Below are positions 4,785-6,678 of a DNA stretch of 6,678 nucleotides, piece by piece. The notes beneath the pieces were generated by a model. The model was not told where the DNA came from and made no database searches. It saw only the letters and a list, made by a program, of their open reading frames with translations. Position 1 is the first letter of the stretch. Each line of letters begins with the position of its first letter. A program made the translations under genes and the position numbers. The stretch spans positions 1-6,678 of the forward strand of contig CALAXS010000092.1 of assembly GCA_937895305.1 (NCBI GenBank). The letters run 5' to 3'. Source of the DNA: an uncultured bacterium. Its GTDB lineage: Bacteria > Hydrogenedentota > Hydrogenedentia > Hydrogenedentales > JAEUWI01.

Positions 4785-6619
4785 ACGGCACAGAAACCGT
4801 AGGGACCAGCCTCGACCTATTCGTCATGGTGGGCTATTTTGTTGCAGTGGTGGGCTTTGGCCTTTATTTCGGTAAATACGCCACCACGACCAAAGACTTC
4901 TTCTTCGGGGGTCAACGCTTCGCCTGGTGGATTATTGCCTTCTCCGGCATTGCGACCACGGTGGGTTCTTACTCCTTCGTTAAATACTCCACCGCTGGCT
5001 ATACCTACGGCATCAGCAGCACCCAGTCCTACATGAACGACTGGTACTGGATGCCCATCCTGTTGTTCCTCTGGCTACCTGTGATTTACTTCAACAAGCT
5101 CCAGTCTGTGCCGGAGTATTTTGAGAAACGCTTCGGTCGCCCTGCCCGGATTGCCGCCACCTTTTTTATCCTCCTCTATCTCATCAGCTACGTGGGGATT
5201 AACCTCCTCACGCTGGGAACGGCGCTGGAGACCCTCCTCGGCTGGTCCGTGCTACAGGGTGCCGCACTCGCCGGGATAACCGTGACGCTCTATGTGCTGG
5301 CGGGGGGCCAGACCTCCGTCATTATGACCGACCTCGTTCAGGGGGTGACCCTCCTGGTGGTCGGGCTGGGTGTGTTCTTTGCGGGTATCTGGTACCTGGG
5401 TGGTTTTGGTGAGTTCTGGGCCATTATCCCCGAGAGCCATCGCTATATCTTCAGCGAATTTAACAAACCCGACAAGTTTTCCTTTATTGGTATCTATGGA
5501 CAAGACGGCCTGGCCAATACGGGGGCTTTCGTGTTGATGAATCAGGGCATGATTATGCGCTTTCTCGCGCTGCGCAGCGTGAAAGACGCGCGCAAGATGG
5601 CCATCTTCTGGATTCTTATCCTCTATCCCCTCGCTGCGATAACCGTATCCGGCGGGGGCTGGATTGCCAAGGCCCTGGAGATGAACGGTGAACTGGTTAT
5701 ACTGGATAGCGGGAAACACGCATTCATCCAGGCCGCCGACTTCCTCTGTAGTCCCGGCGTATTCGGGCTGGTCCTTGCTGCATTGATGGCCGCGCTCATG
5801 AGTTCTGCCGACACGCTCATCAATGCGGTGTCCGCCATTTTTGTGAATGACATTTATCGTCCCTACTACCGTCCCGAAGCCGAAGACCGTCACTATCTCA
5901 AAATCGCGCGTATCAGTTCGTTGTGTGTTGCAGCGATTGGACTTGTGCTTGTCGTGGTCTATGACCAATTCGAGACGATTTATGGTGCCCACGCCTTTAT
6001 CACCGCAGCCATACCGCCGCCTGTGGTGATGGCGATTCTTTTGGGGTTGCTCTGGAAAGGCTTCAATCTTCCCGGCGCGGTCGCTTCGCTGATGGGTGGT
6101 GGTTTGTTAATTCTGGCCTCCATTATTTACCCCGACTTCTTCCTCAAGCCCTTTAGCTTTGGCATGGGACCCGACTCCTACAAGTTTATCCGCGCTATCT
6201 TCGGTTGCTGCGCCAGTGGCGTTTTTGGTGTGGCCGTGGCCATGGTGACCAAAAACCAGAACCTCGAAGATATCCGTGGACTCGTCAATGGTACCCAGCT
6301 CGATGCCATGCGTATCTTCAAAGGCTCCGAAATTAATCGTACGCCCGGTGGGCGGGTCTGGCTCAAGGTCGTAGAAGATGACAGCCTTGACGACGACGAA
6401 GTGGTCTTCTGCAATCAGTCCGCACTTGATACCCTGGCGGCGAATCCCGGCGACCTGCTTTATGTCTGCGACAAACGGTGGTGGTTCGGCGGACTTCGGT
6501 CTATCCATGCCAAGGCAGGTGATGCGCGGGATAGCGACACCCTCCACATCAGTCCCGGTGCCATGGTCCGCGGTCATTTCAATCCTGGCGAAGACGTTTG
6601 GATCGAGAAGCAGTTTTAG
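4781..6619 (+). CDS. Sodium:solute symporter (SSS family) with C-terminal hydrophilic domain
   Basis: This 612-residue inner-membrane carrier of the SSS/LeuT-fold family should use the Na+ gradient to import a solute; the substrate cannot be read from sequence. Family marks include the PEYFEKRFG signature (111-119), the first core helix FSGIATTVGSYSF (54-66), GGQTSVIMTDLVQG (175-188), and the Na2-site helix AALMSSADTLINA (337-349) with S341, S342 and T345 as likely Na+ ligands, followed by NDIYRPYYRP (356-365). About 13 membrane helices are expected up to residue 490. Residues 491-612 are hydrophilic, with an acidic VEDDSLDDDEVV run (531-542), and match no domain I recognise. The start overlaps the preceding small gene by ATGA, and a hairpin covers the ribosome site. 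The stop is TAG with no terminator visible before the window ends. Confidence 0.92.
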   Translation: MNGTETVGTSLDLFVMVGYFVAVVGFGLYFGKYATTTKDFFFGGQRFAWWIIAFSGIATTVGSYSFVKYSTAGYTYGISSTQSYMNDWYWMPILLFLWLPVIYFNKLQSVPEYFEKRFGRPARIAATFFILLYLISYVGINLLTLGTALETLLGWSVLQGAALAGITVTLYVLAGGQTSVIMTDLVQGVTLLVVGLGVFFAGIWYLGGFGEFWAIIPESHRYIFSEFNKPDKFSFIGIYGQDGLANTGAFVLMNQGMIMRFLALRSVKDARKMAIFWILILYPLAAITVSGGGWIAKALEMNGELVILDSGKHAFIQAADFLCSPGVFGLVLAALMAALMSSADTLINAVSAIFVNDIYRPYYRPEAEDRHYLKIARISSLCVAAIGLVLVVVYDQFETIYGAHAFITAAIPPPVVMAILLGLLWKGFNLPGAVASLMGGGLLILASIIYPDFFLKPFSFGMGPDSYKFIRAIFGCCASGVFGVAVAMVTKNQNLEDIRGLVNGTQLDAMRIFKGSEINRTPGGRVWLKVVEDDSLDDDEVVFCNQSALDTLAANPGDLLYVCDKRWWFGGLRSIHAKAGDARDSDTLHISPGAMVRGHFNPGEDVWIEKQF

Positions 6620-6674
6620 AAATATAGCGGAAATCATGTGGAAGTATAGTGGAAATATAGTGGAAATATGGACT
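6620..6674. repeat. Tandem repeat with 11-nt period
   Basis: Directly after the symporter stop come five consecutive 11-nt units of approximate consensus AAATATAGTGG: AAATATAGCGG, AAATCATGTGG, AAGTATAGTGG, AAATATAGTGG and a decayed AAATATGGACT. The array reaches almost to the window edge and may continue. The period is close to one DNA helical turn, so it could be curved DNA or a protein array, or simply slippage-derived filler. Confidence 0.6.
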
Positions 6675-6678
6675 TAAT

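Noticed and set aside
5252..5992. 246-codon open frame on the minus strand opposite the symporter
   Set aside because: The plus-strand frame carries strong SSS family signatures throughout. The antisense product is rich in His, Gly and Asp without any motif, as expected from the complement of a membrane-protein gene.
6107..6637. 176-codon minus-strand open frame entering from the right edge
   Set aside because: It is entirely antisense to the symporter's C-terminal part and shows no family features. The 11-nt repeat lies across its start.

Overview
The window looks like ordinary chromosomal DNA from a Gram-negative-type environmental bacterium. It is moderately GC-rich, with more AT-rich intergenic gaps. 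The cues are a Sec-exported Ntn hydrolase with a DUF3471-like tail, a small FmdB-type zinc-ribbon protein with a lysine-rich tail, and a long sodium:solute symporter with a hydrophilic C-terminal extension. These would suit the Planctomycetes/Hydrogenedentota sort of lineage, but the assignment is a guess because no RNA or phylogenetic marker gene is present.

Layout, left to right. Positions 1-133 are non-coding and hold a short dispersed-type palindrome (ATTCCCGT-TTTC-ACGGGAAT) and a degenerate second copy of its tail. Positions 134-2587 on the minus strand carry, in transcription order, an FmdB-type zinc-ribbon gene, argD and argF. argD and argF overlap by 7 nt, so two arginine-biosynthesis enzymes are probably translationally coupled. 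Positions 2733-4353 on the minus strand carry a GNAT acetyltransferase followed by the secreted Ntn hydrolase; a GC-rich hairpin after the hydrolase separates the pair from the fmdB-argDF group. Positions 4354-4553 are a divergent intergenic region with several inverted repeats and a near-consensus sigma70-type promoter firing rightward. Positions 4554-6619 on the plus strand form a two-gene operon: a 76-residue protein with two membrane segments, then a 612-residue sodium:solute symporter overlapping it by ATGA. After the symporter, an 11-nt-period tandem repeat starts and runs to within a few bases of the window edge.

Functionally, argD and argF supply two arginine-pathway steps: N-acetylornithine formation and citrulline formation. 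The symporter and its small partner form a plausible Na+-coupled uptake unit of unknown substrate. The Ntn hydrolase probably cleaves an amide bond outside the cytoplasm. I found no CRISPR array, tRNA, rRNA, insertion sequence or obvious defence or other new system. The most interesting details are regulatory: a hairpin that pairs with the symporter's likely Shine-Dalgarno sequence inside the upstream small gene, and palindromes clustered on that operon's promoter.
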